DNA from: Heterodera schachtii | Lineage: Eukaryota > Nematoda > Chromadorea > Rhabditida > Heteroderidae | Direction: 5' to 3' | Assembly: GCA_023374025.1 (NCBI GenBank) | Contig: SIJG01000017.1 | Location: 883,671-947,670 of the forward strand | Length of the DNA: 64,000 nucleotides | Shown: positions 1 to 13,100 of the stretch, one piece after another | How the letters are laid out: every line of letters begins with the position of its first letter | Numbering within the stretch: position 1 is the first letter of the stretch | Program-made: the position numbers and the translations under genes | Notes under the pieces: model-generated | What the model was told of the DNA's origin: nothing | The model's input: only the letters and a program-made list of their open reading frames with translations | Database searches by the model: none

Positions 1-50
1 GCTTTGGTTCATCAGAGATGAAAGTGCACACCAAATTTTGTTAATTTCAG

Positions 51-2028
51 TCCGGCCAAGCGCTTCTTGTGCAAGTTCATTTTTGGCTGTTAAAGCATTT
101 GAGTCAAACTCGACTGACTTCGTACTTAAATCTGTTACGCTTCCTTAAAAACGCGGTTTGTTTAGACTTTTAAAAACCAAAGACAAAACTTTACAAATTA
201 AAGGGCAGCAATCTCAGCGATTACATTGCCTCTTCTCCAACCGCTGAAGCCGAACTCGAAAAGGCGAACAAAACCATTTCTGAATTCATTGCGCAAAAAC
301 TGTACGAGCCTCCGTTGAGTTCGTCTTCCAAATTTATCGAAGTTTGTTCTTGGAATAGTTCAAACAAAATCTTTTTCAAAAAATAAACCTGCAATTAAGT
401 GCGATCCTATCAAAAATGTGAGTTTGGTGCTCGTCTATCCGCAAATCAATGCCAAGATGAGTCAGCACACAATCCGTGCCCACGAGACACTGTTCAGGTC
501 ACCGCTCTTCCGTCGCTTTCCCTTTGCAAAAGCTAATCGTCCGATGGGTCAAATGCTTTCAGGAATCTCTTGCCACTTGCTGTTTGCTGTGTCGAGAAGG
601 TTGAGCTTAACTTGAACGTCGACCGGCCCATCAGTGTGGAGGAGTGCGCTTGGATGTGCATTCGGATGATTCGGCAGAGGGTCAAAGAAATAGCGAAAAG
701 GCGGCAAAACGATCACATTTTTCTTGCGGGATGGGGCACCACCTGTTGGCTCAACCACAAAGTATGCTTTTGAGGCTATTGACGACAATTTTTTCTAACC
801 ATTTCAGGCTGTAAGCAAAGTTTCCAATGTTTCCGGCATTTTGGACTTTGCCTTTCCCACAGAGAGTCCTTGCGGCTCCAGGGGGGTTGGTCATTTCATT
901 TGAATCTTCCACCGATGCAAATAATTTTCGTTCAGTCAGTCGACGACCAAATTTGTTTGACTTACCCATCAACTCTTTTTGTTGTTGGCGAAGATGCACA
1001 CAATGTTCGAATGCAGGCCTTACGTCAACTTCGTAAAAATATGATTGGTAATGTGTTTCTGAACTTTAACCACAACTAAATTGGTTGGGCGAGGGAAGAG
1101 TCAATCAAAATAAATCCAATAGTAAATATTAGTGAAATTAAAAGAATTATGTGAAAGGGGTATTTCTTTTTTTTGGAGTTTGGAATTTTGAAATGAAAAT
1201 TTTCCTGTACCCATTTTCAATACGTTTAGCGGATTCCGGTTTGGTTGTGATCGGCAACGCCAACCACAATTTGCTGGTGTCGCCAACAATTCTCAGCATT
1301 GAGCGCATTTCTCAGTTTATCGTTCAGAAAAACATTGTGGTAAGAAAGGGCCCTTTGTCCATTCGTTTTACCGATTCCCCCCCCCCCCCCCCCAAATCCA
1401 AGGAAAACGTAATGCAATTCATCAAACAAGTCGTTGCCGATTTGGGCCCGCCAAAAGAGTGCCGACAATTTCTGAAGCCCATCAAATTGCCAAACATTTA
1501 CGAAATTGACCCCGCATTCTTCAAGGCCAAGCCAGCAACAGGGCCGAACAGACAACGAAAGCCAACGGAGAAGAAGGAAAAGGAGGAAAACGGAGACAAA
1601 GACAGACCAAAGTCATTTTGCCAAAGACGACTGCGAATGTAAATTAAATTTCGAATTTCAGGAAAGAGCGGAAGATTGCGGAACCTCCGCAAAGAGTCCC
1701 TTTTCGGCATCCAACTCAAATAGCGTTGAATCTGCCGTCACAACTTCAGCCAGCAATTCCCGCAACTTTAAAATATGGCGTCCATTTGCATTCGGCACGG
1801 CATTCCTTCAGCACGTCGTTGAAAAGTGTTTCTGTTGACAGCGAGCAAAGAGTGAGTGACCAGTTGAAGATCCCGAGCCCGGAAACACTGAACCGGCAAA
1901 TCCCACCTTTGCTTCATGGCATACGCCTCCCAATGCCGGCGGCGGCTTCGTCTTCGTCGTCTAATGCCTTCCAAGAAACACTGCGAGAGGAGGAGGAAGC
2001 GGCCGCGGCACTCGCATCTTTGAAATGA
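51..2028 (+). CDS. KANSL3-like subunit of the NSL histone acetyltransferase complex (5' end missing)
   Basis: KANSL3 is a subunit of the nuclear NSL (MOF/KAT8) acetyltransferase complex and carries an alpha/beta-hydrolase-like domain. Proposed exons: 51-155, 204-341, 400-497, 563-761, 808-885, 936-1047, 1230-1339, 1403-1611, 1662-2028. They join into a continuous frame of 471 codons. The core matches the family in order: a helical stretch (LTSYLNLLRFLKNA), HIFLAGWGTTCWLNHK near 715-761, the SRGSVDDQ junction across the 886-935 intron, STLFVVGEDAHNVRM near 970-1015, and ADSGLVVIGNANHNLL at 1230-1275. The C-terminal part is charged and Ser/Gln-rich, without a domain I recognise. The first exon follows a good 3' splice site at position 50, so the N-terminus lies outside the window. 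The last donor is ambiguous: 1612 gives a 50-nt intron and 1639 gives a 23-nt intron, and both keep the frame. The family call is by recognised similarity, without alignment. Confidence 0.78.
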
Positions 2029-2240
2029 TTTAAAACACAACTTCGACGGCATTCACTTTGATAGTCTCACATTAAGCGATTCATTACCATCCCATTTACA
2101 TTCTCAAAATTATCCTCATGTTTGCCATTTAAAAAATATTTAGTGAGTAAATCTATTTGTTTGGCACGGGATTTCCTCTTGGATAGATTTATTACAGTGT
2201 TTTTTATACTTTCAGCCATTACCCATTCTTTCCATTTAAT

Positions 2241-2253
2241 TTTGTTGTAGAAA
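2241..2253 (+). promoter_or_regulatory. Probable trans-splice acceptor just upstream of BMS1
   Basis: A T-rich tract ending in TTGTTGTAG lies 3 nt before the BMS1 ATG at 2254. A second acceptor-like TTTCAG ends near 2216. With only 225 bp separating the KANSL3 stop from this ATG, this fits spliced-leader addition to a downstream operon gene. Spliced-leader use is inferred; no transcript is available. Confidence 0.4.
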
Positions 2254-5200
2254 ATGCGCCCGAACACTGAAAATGCCAAACAGCACAGAGGTAAATTTTG
2301 TGTTCAATTATTTTGAGAATGGACATTTTAATTTCTGTTTTTTAGTTCACAAAAAGGGAGGAAAGGTTTTGAAGAAAAAGAGCAGAAAGAGTGGGGATGC
2401 AACGGCACAAAGCGGCAACAACCCAAAGGCGTTCAAATTTCGCTCGGCGATCAAAGCGCAAAAACTCATCCGAAGGCGGGCGAAGGACCCACGGCGCCTT
2501 TTTACCAAGTCATTTTCAGGGCTGCCGATCTCAGCGAGAAGAAGAAGCACATTCCGATTGTCGACCGAAGTCCCGACGTCCTCCCGCCACTGCTCGTTGC
2601 CATTGTCGGTCCCCCGGGGGTCGGCAAAAGCACACTGTTGCGCTGTCTGGTGAAGAATTACGTCAAACAGAGCCTATCCGAAATAAAAGGTGGCAATTTG
2701 TTTGGCCTTTGTTGGCCAATGTTTCCATTTTTCCTAAGGCCCAGTGACTGTGGTGACCAGCAAGAAGAGACGGGTGACCTTTTTTGAAGTGCCAAATGAC
2801 ATAAATGCCATGGTCGACGCAGCAAAAATTGCCGATTTGGTCGTTTTTTGTGGATATTTGGATAAAGAATTCTTTCAATTTTCTAGGCCCTCATTCTCAT
2901 CGACGCCTCTTTCGGCTTTGAAATGGAAGTGTTCGAGTTCATCAACATTTGCCAAGTGCACGGCATGCCAAAAGTGATTGGAGTGCTCACTCACATGGAC
3001 AATGTGCCGAAACGGAGTCAATTGAAGTCCATAAAGAAGCAATTGAAAAATCGCTTTTGGTCCGAACTTTACCAAGTGCGAAATGTTTACCATGCGAATG
3101 TCACCGATTGTTAATCACTTTTAGGGTGCCAAATTGTTTTACCTCACCGGGATGCAAAAGCAGCGTTACCTTCAACACGAAATCAAAAACCTTGGCCGCT
3201 TTATTTCTGTGGCCAAGTTAAGGCCAATTTTATGGCGCAATTCCCATCCCTACGTGTTTTGTGACCGATTTGAGGACATCACTGACCCCGAGGTGCGATT
3301 CACATTCATTTTTTGTACGAATTGCTTTTCCTTTATTAAGCTTATTCGTTCGGACCCCAAAGTGTCGCGTTCAGTTTCTCTTTACGGTTACGTTCGAGGG
3401 GTTCACCTGAAAAACAATTCGGCTGTTCAGTTAATATTTTATATTTTTTATTTCCTCATTAAATTCATTTTTTAGCCTCCCGGGGGTCGGTGATTTCCGT
3501 GTCCGTCGCATTACCATTCTGTCCGACCCGTGCCCGTTGCCAGCCAATCGGACGGCTAAACGGACTTTGAACGAACGTGAACAAATTGTTTACGCACCGA
3601 TGTCCGGACTCGGGGGACTCGTCTACGACAAAGACGCCGTTTACATTGACATTGGCGGAAGCAAATCCTTCTCCAAAGCGGTGGAAACCAAATTACGAAT
3701 TTATGCATTTTGATCCAATGGAATTCAGCGGAACAGAGACGAATTCATCGAAGCACTCGAAGGGATCAAAGAGCCGTTGGATTCGAAAATGGAAAAGGCG
3801 ACTCTTAAGCTTTTGAAGGAAAACCCGGACTTGGAGTTGGTACGTTTAATCAGAGTTGTTTTGTAAGATTCATTAGTTATTATTCAATTCAGACTGATGT
3901 TACGAATGATTTAATTAACAAAAATGGGATGGAATCTGCCCAAAGTTCGCTAAGTGACGGAGACGAGGGACAAAGTGAAGGGGAGGAAGACGAACAGGAA
4001 GAGGGACCTCCAGCCGAAAGGACGACGGATTCGCAATCGGAACTTTACCATTTGGCATCGAAATTCTCCAAGAACTTTTCTGTTCTGCCGTCACAGCGGA
4101 CGAATTGGGCCAAATTGGTTTATGAGACGAAATTGGGTATTGTAAAAAAAGGAAGGATGTTTTCTAACAAAATTATTCAAACAGAAAATCAAACTATCGA
4201 AAGTGAACAAAACATCAAAGCCAAAACTGAGAAGCAACAGAAAACATTTGGAGGAGGACTTTTCCGCGTCTCTGAAAGCTTTTTGAACGCAAATGACAAA
4301 TCGCTTCTCAAAAACCAAGTTATTTGATTGCCATTTTCACTTTAAATTCTTTTCTTTTAAAGGAGGATGGCCTTTTGGCCAATTTTCGATTGTTTTGTTC
4401 GGTTGGCCAATTGGACTGGAAATCGGAAGAGGTTGATGAAACCATTAAACCATTTAATTAAAATTCTAAATTTTACTTCCGCATTTTCAGGTCAGGGAAT
4501 CCATAAAAGATTCGTGGGTTACTGGAAAATGGGCTTCTGACGGCGGGGGAGAGGACGACGAAAGTGACGGTGAAGGGAAAAACGACGACGGACAAAGCCA
4601 ATGCAATGACAAAGAAGAAAAATGGAAGGCAAAAGAAGAGGAAAATGGAGACGAACTGTCGGATTGGAGTGGGGACGAATTCGAACCGAACGAACTGAGA
4701 GAGGCGGGGGAAGCGATGACGAAAAGGGAAGAGGGAGAATCATCGGAAGACGACGAGGAGGAAGAAGCGGAGGAAGAGACGAAGGCGGAAAAGGGACAAA
4801 ACGCCGAAAAAAGCGACGGAGTGGCGAAAGGGGCAAAAAAGGAACGCCTTCGGAAGCTTTTCGATGCTGAGTTTGACCAAACCAACGAACAATACAACGC
4901 ATTAGTGGAGGAAATGGACAAACAGTCGAAAGTGAGTGAAAAAGCAGGAAAAGCATGTTCCATTTTTAAATGAATGTTTTCCTTTCAGTTGAACAAAAGT
5001 GTCTTTCGACGATTTGGACGAAGAACAACGGCAGAAACTCGAAGGGTTCCGTCCCGGTCTGTATATACGTGTCGAAGTTGAGGGCGTTCCTGCGGCGTTT
5101 GTTGACTGTTTCAACCCAACCTTTCCTTACATTGTCGGAGGACTTTTGCCGGCCGAACAAAACGACGGATACGTTCAGGTGTCTCTCTTAGTTTGATTGT

Positions 5201-6617
5201 TTCTTGAATCATTTCTTTTATTCGTTTAGGTTCGCATTAAAAAGCACCGCTGGTACGACCGTTTGCTGAAGTCGCGTGATCCGCTGATCATTTCGTGCGG
5301 TTGGCGGCGCTTCCAATCGATGGTCGTTTACTCTGTTCTTGACCATAACCACCGGCTGCGCTTCTTCAAATACACGCCGAAAGAAGCCTTTTGTCACGGC
5401 GCTTTTTGGGCACCTTTTGTAACGCAAAACACCGGCTTTCTTTGCCTCCAATCGGTCGACGAGGAAAATGCAAGTTTAGGAGGCGCAGAATTTGGGTTCC
5501 ATTTGAAATGAGTGCCAATTTCAAATTGTTTGAAACTAAAATTTTGTCCAATGTTTAGAAGGGCTTTCGCATTGCTGCCACTGGCGTTGTGTTGGGAATG
5601 GACAAAAGCACAAACATTGTGAAGAAGCTCAAACTGATTGGACAGCCGTTGGAAGTGTTCAAAAAGACCGCCTTTGTCAAAGTGCCAAAGCCCCATTTTT
5701 AATTTATTTTTTTGTTGTATCCTCAGGGAATGTTCAACAGTGCGCTTGAAGTGACTCCTTTCCAAGGGGTGGCAATTCGGACGGTCAGCGGAATTCGGGG
5801 ACTGATCAAAAAGGCGTTGAGGGAGCCCGAGGGGGCGTTCAGAGCGACGTTTGAGGACAAAATTAAGCCAAACGGTAACTGAAAAGACACATATTTAACT
5901 CTTTTTCGTCCTTTGTTTTCAGATGTAATTTTCCTTCGCTCTTGGGTCGATGTGCCGGTGCCTAAATTTTGTGTGTCAATGACGGATAAATTGCTGCCGT
6001 CGGGTGAAAATTGGCTTGGCATGAAAACGACAGGGCGTTTGAGGCACGAATTGGGCATTAAGCCGGAGCAAAAGGCCGACTCGGGCTACCATCGGCACAT
6101 GAAAAACGTGAAGCATTTCATTTACTCGGTGAATCAAATGCTTATTTTGAAGGAAGCGACTGAGAAATTCTTTGTGTCTGCCCCGTTGGTTATCCCAAAG
6201 AAATTGCAAAAGGATTTGCCGTACAAATTGAAGCCCAAAGTCGGCCGACTCTGTTTGGAGGACGCCGAAGAGGGGAGGGACTCGGAATTGGTGCGGAACC
6301 ACACGGCCGAACTGCTGATGGAGCCGGAGGAGAATCGGGTGAACGCAATGATGGAACTGCTGAGGACAGTGAAGGAGGAAAAGCGGCAGAGGGACAAAGC
6401 GCAGACGAAGGAACGCTGGGAAAAGCACCAAAAGGTGGGGAGGAGAGAATGGGAGAAAAATTACCTTTTAAATGTGCAGGAAGTGTCGGAGATTGAGGCG
6501 AGAAGAAAACGCAAAATGATGGCAACCAAAAAGACGGTTTGCAGAAACATGTCGAGAAGAGAAGGCAAACGGAAGAGAGGGGACAACACGACCGAAATGG
6601 AAACAATTGGGGCGTGA
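2254..6617 (+). CDS. bms1: BMS1, ribosome-biogenesis GTPase of the U3 snoRNP / small-subunit processome
   Basis: BMS1 is a nucleolar GTPase needed for 40S subunit assembly. The ATG at 2254 opens a basic N-terminus, followed by [15 protein letters not shown] and the P-loop GPPGVGKST near 2610-2640. Then come [33 protein letters not shown] and [10 protein letters not shown], all typical of the BMS1/TSR1 GTPase. The domain continues with [19 protein letters not shown] and [12 protein letters not shown] up to about 3620. A long acidic linker (3900-4970) precedes the C-terminal half: [52 protein letters not shown] and [16 protein letters not shown]. The end is a Lys/Arg-rich tail after a 45-nt intron (6435-6479). 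Intron 2476-2519 must use a GC donor; with it, the spacing between NPKAF and HIPIVDR equals that of human BMS1. A candidate poly(A) signal lies at 6709-6714. Confidence 0.93.
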
Positions 6618-7117
6618 TCAAACTCTGTTTTCCACCTTTGTCATCATGTTATTTGATATTTATCGGCAAAAAATTTATACTTTTTAAGAGATCACAACAA
6701 AAAATAATAATAAATATGCGTAATTAAAAGGAAATTGGGCGGAGATGGCGGTTTCTTAAAATGGGGAGAACAATGGGAAAATGGAAAATGAAATCGCCAT
6801 TTACAAAAACAAATAAATATCACAAATTGTACAAAATAATAATATAATTTGAGGAGGGAATTTGAGTTTTGTGTAGAAGTGAAAAGGAATTTTGTCGATT
6901 ATTAGGAGTTATGGCTTTGCAAAGGATGGGAAACTCAGTGTTTAAAAATGGACAATTATAATAATTAAATAACAAAATATTAATAAAAATATCTGTGGAG
7001 TGACGGAAAGGAAAGTGAGGGGTAAATTACCCGTAGGGGGGGGGGGAACAATTGCAATTAGCGGGGGAGGGGGTACAATTAATGGGCAGACGATGGATGA
7101 ACGATCGGCGGTCCACA
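6618..7117. other. Intergenic DNA between convergent genes
   Basis: This 500-bp stretch separates the ends of BMS1 (+) and the nephrin-like gene (-). It is A/T-rich, with AATAAA at 6709-6714 as a likely BMS1 poly(A) signal and further AATAAA-like runs to about 6990. A G10 run occurs near 7027. I see no coding exon. Confidence 0.7.
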
Positions 7118-10100
7118 TCAAACGATGATTTCGCGCATCACTCGAACTCCTCCGCCGGCGTTGCCGTTTCTGAAGGAGGACGAGTCGCTGGCGGAGCTGT
7201 CGCTGCTCCCCGCGCTGATCAGCTGCTCGTTGCTGCTGTTCCCTGTGCCCCTTTCGCTTGTGCCTTTTTCCCCTTCCGCCGTCGGCCGATCCGTCGCCAA
7301 TCGCCGCCCATTGGCCGCCGCCGTTCTCTCCCCGTTTCCGATCAGTGACGACGGGAAATGGTTGAAGAACCTTGTAAATGTGTTAGCTAATCTGATCACT
7401 GAAATGACTGTTTCTCCTTTTTCCCTTCCCCGGACTGATCTGTCCTTTTCACTTCCTAATGAGTTTTCTCAATTATTCCTTTCCGACTGATCTGTCCCCT
7501 ACTCCTTGGCTTTTCTTTCGGACTGATCTGTCCATCCCCCATCCAATTGTTCACTTTGTGTACGGATTTGGCGGCTTCCCCTGCTGTCCCTGCTGGCCTA
7601 TGCTTGGACTGCTCTCCGTCGAGCTGCTCTGATGGAGTGCGTTCTCCACCACCACAATTCCCCCGAGGGCATTTGCGGCTGCGAATTCCTGCAGGAAAGG
7701 GTCGTTGGAGAAGTCGTACGGCTCCAACTGGTGCTGCTGCTGCGGGGGCGAGGAGGGCACGGTGCCGTCGACCCATTCGCCGTCGCCGGAGGGCGAAATG
7801 CTGAAGTTTAAAAGCGAATTTGAATGTGCCAAACTCGCCACGCACTTTCTCCCCAAAAGAATGCCGCCCATTTTCCCTCCGTTCAGTCCGTTGGCCGCAA
7901 CTGCATTTGCCGCTGCGGCCGCTGAAGTTGAACCGAGTGTGAACACGCCGCTGTCCGTCTGAGAGCCATTCGGTGCCGAATGTTTGCCGTTGGCACCAAC
8001 AGCGATCGGAGAGGTAATGTCAATTCTGAAGGAAAAGGCACAAAAAATCAAAAAACCATTGGCAAATTGCCCCAAATGCCTCCGCTTCTCCTTCCCCAAA
8101 TGTTGTGCTCTTTTCCCACCTGTCCACCACCACTCCCCCGTTCAGATTCAGCTTCTTCTTCGTCGGCCTGATTATTCCGTTCGCTGTCGCTGATCGCCTT
8201 ACGGTGGCGTTGATCTTTTGTTGAACGCGTCGACGACAGCACAAAAGGGTGAGCAGAAGGAAGAAGGAGAGAAAAGCGACGGAACAGAAGATGAGGACGA
8301 TCATCCACAGGGAGAGGACGGAAGAACGTTGTTCAACTGAAAAGGGGGGGGGAGTGAAGAAAGGATGAAAAGGAATTGGAGGAGGAAGAGGAAGAACAGG
8401 GGGAGGAGGAAATGAAGGGGAAAAGAAAAGGGAGAAGAGATGGAAGAAAAAGAAACGGACGATGGGGCGGAAGAGGAAGTGAAAGAGGACGGAGAAATGG
8501 AATAGGCAGAAGTGATAGGAAGGGAGAAGAAAAGAAGTGATTATTATAAACAAAAAGAGGAAGGATGTAGAAGAAGATGGATGGACTGGAGAAAAAAAAG
8601 GGGGGAGGCGGGAAGCGAATAGGGAGACAGAAGGGAGGGGGGGGGGGGGGGGGAAGCGTACCCCTCCGAGTCAGTCCCCCCCCCCCCCCATTTGTGGCCC
8701 CTCTTCAAATGCAAAGCGCCCTTTTGCACGAAATCAGTCCAAATGAAGGGAAAGGGAGCATTATTATGGTTGGGATGGATGATGAGGCACAAAAGGGCTG
8801 AAATTGACTAGGAAAAGGAGGAGAAGGGAAGGCAGATGGCAGCTGAAGGGGAGGGGGGGGGGAGGGAGGGGAAGGGAGCGCATCTTTCTTTCATTCATTC
8901 GTCGCTCTTTCTTTTGGAGAGTTTCCCCCGGGAGAACGAATGGGTGGGAAATGGCATTAAAACCCGGCTGAAGTAACATAAAATTCGCATATCTATGCCT
9001 ATGATCTTTAGAAGTTTAATTCGACTTAATCCAACCGAAGGGGGAGGAGAGAATGGCCATTACCCACCGATAAACGAATGGGTATTAGGAGAAACAAAGG
9101 CAGCAGAAATTAACGGACCAATTAATTAATTGCTTCCGAACAAATGGGGGGGGGGAGAGAGAGAAGAGAGAAGGGAATTTGCAGAGAATAAGTAAATAAA
9201 GAGGGGCAAAAGTCAATGTGTAATGCGCCCCGGGCCAAAGATTTACCGGCAAATTTCAGTCCCTTGGAACACTTTGTCAAATCGTTGACCATGCAATAGC
9301 GAACTTTGAATTGCTCTGCAGCCAAAATGCCGTGCAAAATGCCATCGGATTCGGCCAACGGAAAACAGCTGAAAACAGTGGGAAAATCAAAGATCGAAAA
9401 GTGAGCAAAATTAAATTAATACTCGAGGGAACGCCAAAGGCCATCTTCGCTGGTGGAAGACACATAAACGAGAAGACAATGGGAAAGGGAATAGCGAAGG
9501 GGCTGAAAATGCCGGGAGGAAATGGCACGAAATTTTAAATTTACGAGTTTAATTATTGTTATAAAAAAGCAATGCTTTAAAATCATTGGTGCGCTTCACC
9601 TGAACCACCAGTTTCTGCTCGTCCTCCAAGTACATCGCTTGCTCCGGCGCTTGAATGTCCGCACTTTCGCGCGCATCCGCCGTTTCGCCGTTGGCAATTG
9701 CCGTCCAATCGGACACCCCGCGCGAATTGAGCGCACGGACGCGGTACCAAACGCCGTTTTGGGGCCGAAGTTGGGTCAAATTGTGCACCAAAAAAGTGTC
9801 CGGTCGAGCGGAGAACTCGCGATCGCCGTCAATCTCAAAAAGGGATAATGAATTATCAAATGAGTGCCAAATGGCATCAAAATAAACAAAACCCCGTAAA
9901 AAGTCATTGTCGTCCAATTGTGCGCTGAGAAGAAAAAAGTGTCCGTTTGTCCGTCTCCGCCGGCCTTTCCGTTGTACGGGTCCACCAGCCGATATTCCAA
10001 CTCGAACTGTTGCCGATCACCGCCGTCGAAGGCGGGGCGCCATCCGACCATAAACCAAGTGGTGCCGGACTGAATAAGCCTGGCCTGAAGCGGCGTTTGA

Positions 10101-13100
10101 GGACGACCGAAAAAGGGAAAAACAAATAATGGCATGGATTGATCAAAGGCCCTTCCGTTTGCCAATTTTGGCATTTTACTTGGTGCCTGCAGTCGAATGT
10201 CCACCGCCGCCTTCGCCCCGACTCCGTTCCTCGCCTCACAAGTGAACACGCCAAAGTGCTGTTCGGAGACCTCTCTCAGCTCCAACACCGCCTCAAACTC
10301 GTCTACGGCATCTAACGGAGAGGAAAAAGTGAAAGACAGCGCCCCCCCCCCCCCCGTCACTGACCTTTGACCCGCGAAATGTGCCGTTTGTAATCGCCCC
10401 CTCCAAATTCCGTGCCGATTTCTGTTCCGTCTCGGCTCCACGTAACTTTTGGTTCAGGCCGTGCCGAAATCCGACACACAATTCGAGCCTTAATTCGAAT
10501 TAATTTATTGGCATATGCAAATTATGTTCGAATTTTCCTACCGATGTGCCAATCTCTGCCGCTGTCAGTGCCAATCCGTCCACAAATCGTTCATTCAATG
10601 CAATCGGCTGATGGATGACACTGAGCAGCGATTGACTGCTGACGGGCGGAGAAGTGGCCGAATTGTGGGCCAAGCACGAGTAATTGCCCTTGTCAGCCCA
10701 ACTGATCGGATGCGCAAATCGGAGAATGGACAGAAGGGAACGGACGCAACTCTCATCGGAAGGACAACTGAAAAAGAGAAAGGCAAAGACTAATCAATGA
10801 GTTAATGACACTAATTAAGGGAAAAGAGAAAGGGAAGCGGTAACTAAAAGGGACAATTAGGGGAAAGCAATGACTAAATGAGGGAACAAACAATGTTAAT
10901 TAAAGGAAATAAGCAATGAATGACTAATGAATTAATTGGGTATAATTAGTGAATATATTAATTACTCCGGGGATGCGTCCGCCATGCGTTCCGTCACTGT
11001 CCAATGGCCAAACGATTCGATGGGCAATTGCACTCCGTCCCGCAGCCAACGAATGGACGGCCGAGGAAAGCCTCGCGCTTCACATTCGATGGTCACATCG
11101 TTGGCCCCATTGTTCAGTATTTTGCTTGGCATTGGCATTCGCGAAATCCGCGCGGGTTCGACAACCTTTTGAATTATTTCCGTCCGTTTTGGTTTTCCTT
11201 TTTCGTTTTTCCATTACCGTAATGCGAACGGTCGCTTCTTCGCCTTGGCCGAGTTCGTTGTGTGCCACACATCGGAAGATGCCGTTGTGTGCCAACTGCG
11301 CGTCCGGCAGTCTCAGCTGCGCTTTGTTCCATTCGGTGGCTTTCCGTTCGTACGCCCCTTTCGTTGGCGGCCCCGCCCAGCGGAAATGCGCCGGCGGACT
11401 GCCCGCGTCGCCGTCAGTGCCGCAGCTGAGCGTGATCGTCTCGCCCACGTTAAGCGTTGTCTGTTTGGCACTGATTGTTGCCGGTCCAGGCCGACGACGG
11501 ACATCGACGAGCACGCGGGCGGAACCGGTACGGATGACAACGGCGGAATTGGGGGAAGCGACGGACGACGACGGCGATTTGGACAGAGAAGCGGAGACGG
11601 AGGACAAGGCAAGCGTATTCCATGCGGTGCAGGTGAAATTGCCGGAATGTGCGCTGGAATTGGATGGAAAAACAAAATGAGAAAATACCAGTCAAAAAAA
11701 GACCAACCGATTGACCGCTTCGATCACCAACCGCGACCCGTTACGTTGGAAGCCCCCAGGTCCGCTCCATGCGATAGCGTCCGCCTTTGGGTTGGCGTCC
11801 GCTTCACAGTCGACCACCAGCCGATCGCCCTCCGCCGGGCTCACCACCGAACCGCCCGATGCGCCCCCGGCGACTGTTCGAATGCGTACGGTTGGCCCGT
11901 AAAGAACATTGAGACGGATGCGATCAGAAGCCGAGTCCAACGAATTGACGGCAGTGCAACGGAATTCGCCCGCGTGTGCGCGTCGCACGTGCACGCGCCA
12001 CTCGCGGTCGGCGTGCGTTTCGCCCGACGGCAAATGCGTCCAGGCGAAATTTGTCGCGGGTGGATTCGCATCAGCGGTGCACTTTAGCTCGGCCAGCTCG
12101 CCCTCCTCGATGTTCAGTTCGGGCACTGTCGGGACAACCTTCACCCGTGGCGCGTACAAAACCTGTTCAACAAATGCCGTACTTTCTGTTCGATCCTTTT
12201 GTGTTCTGTCACTCTTTTCTTATTTCGTCTGTTTCTCTCTTTGCCCTTGTATTTCGTTTGTTTCATTGTCTTCTCTCTTCCCTGATTACACTATTTGTTT
12301 CCCTTTCACTCTCTCGCTCTCCTCTCTCGCCCTTTCTCACGTTAAGTCTGTTCGTCTCCGCACTGATCACTTCGCCCTCTCGCAATGCTTTGTTCCAAGT
12401 TTGGCATGTCAAATAGGCGCCGTTGTCGCTGCGTGTCAAATGCCATTGTAACGTGCTTATCGCGCGTGGCTTTGTTCCGCTTCCGCCGCCGCCTTCGTGC
12501 CGTTCGTGGAACCACGCGTCCGGCACCCGCGTGCGGTTGTCGAAAAGCCATTGGAAGCGCGGCAAAGGGTTTCCGTCCTGCGACTCACAGCGTACAGTGA
12601 CGAATTCGCCCTCGCGCACCGCTTCCGTCGGTTGGGCAGTGATTTGCGGCGCTTGGGGCGGCACTAAAGCGGAAAAACATTCGCTTTTTTTAAATATAAG
12701 GCTTTTTTTGTTATTTGAGCTTTGGATCAGATGAAAACCCTTCAACGAAAAAAATAATTCTTCGACAAACAATGGCACTTCTTTCTGTGCCATTCCCTCC
12801 CTTCTCATCCAATTCAGTCCGTCGCAATTTTTTCCTTTTTGGCGGCATATTTTGTGGCAATTTGATCTGTTCGGCAAATAATGACAATTGTCGGACAAAA
12901 ATGGGAATGAGAGAGAGAGAGAGAGAGAGAGAGGAAAGAGAGTGGAAAAGGAGGAGGGCGAAAAAGAGAATGAGAAAGAGAGAGAGAGAGAGAGAGAGAG
13001 GAAAAAGAGAGAAGAGAGAGAGAGAAAGGGAAATTAGAGATCGCTAAAAATGCAATGAAATTTAAAAGTTCTTAATGTGATTTTACTTATAATTCCATGT

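Noticed and set aside
4487..4963. Long Ser/Pro-rich minus-strand open frame
   Set aside because: Antisense of the acidic linker of BMS1.
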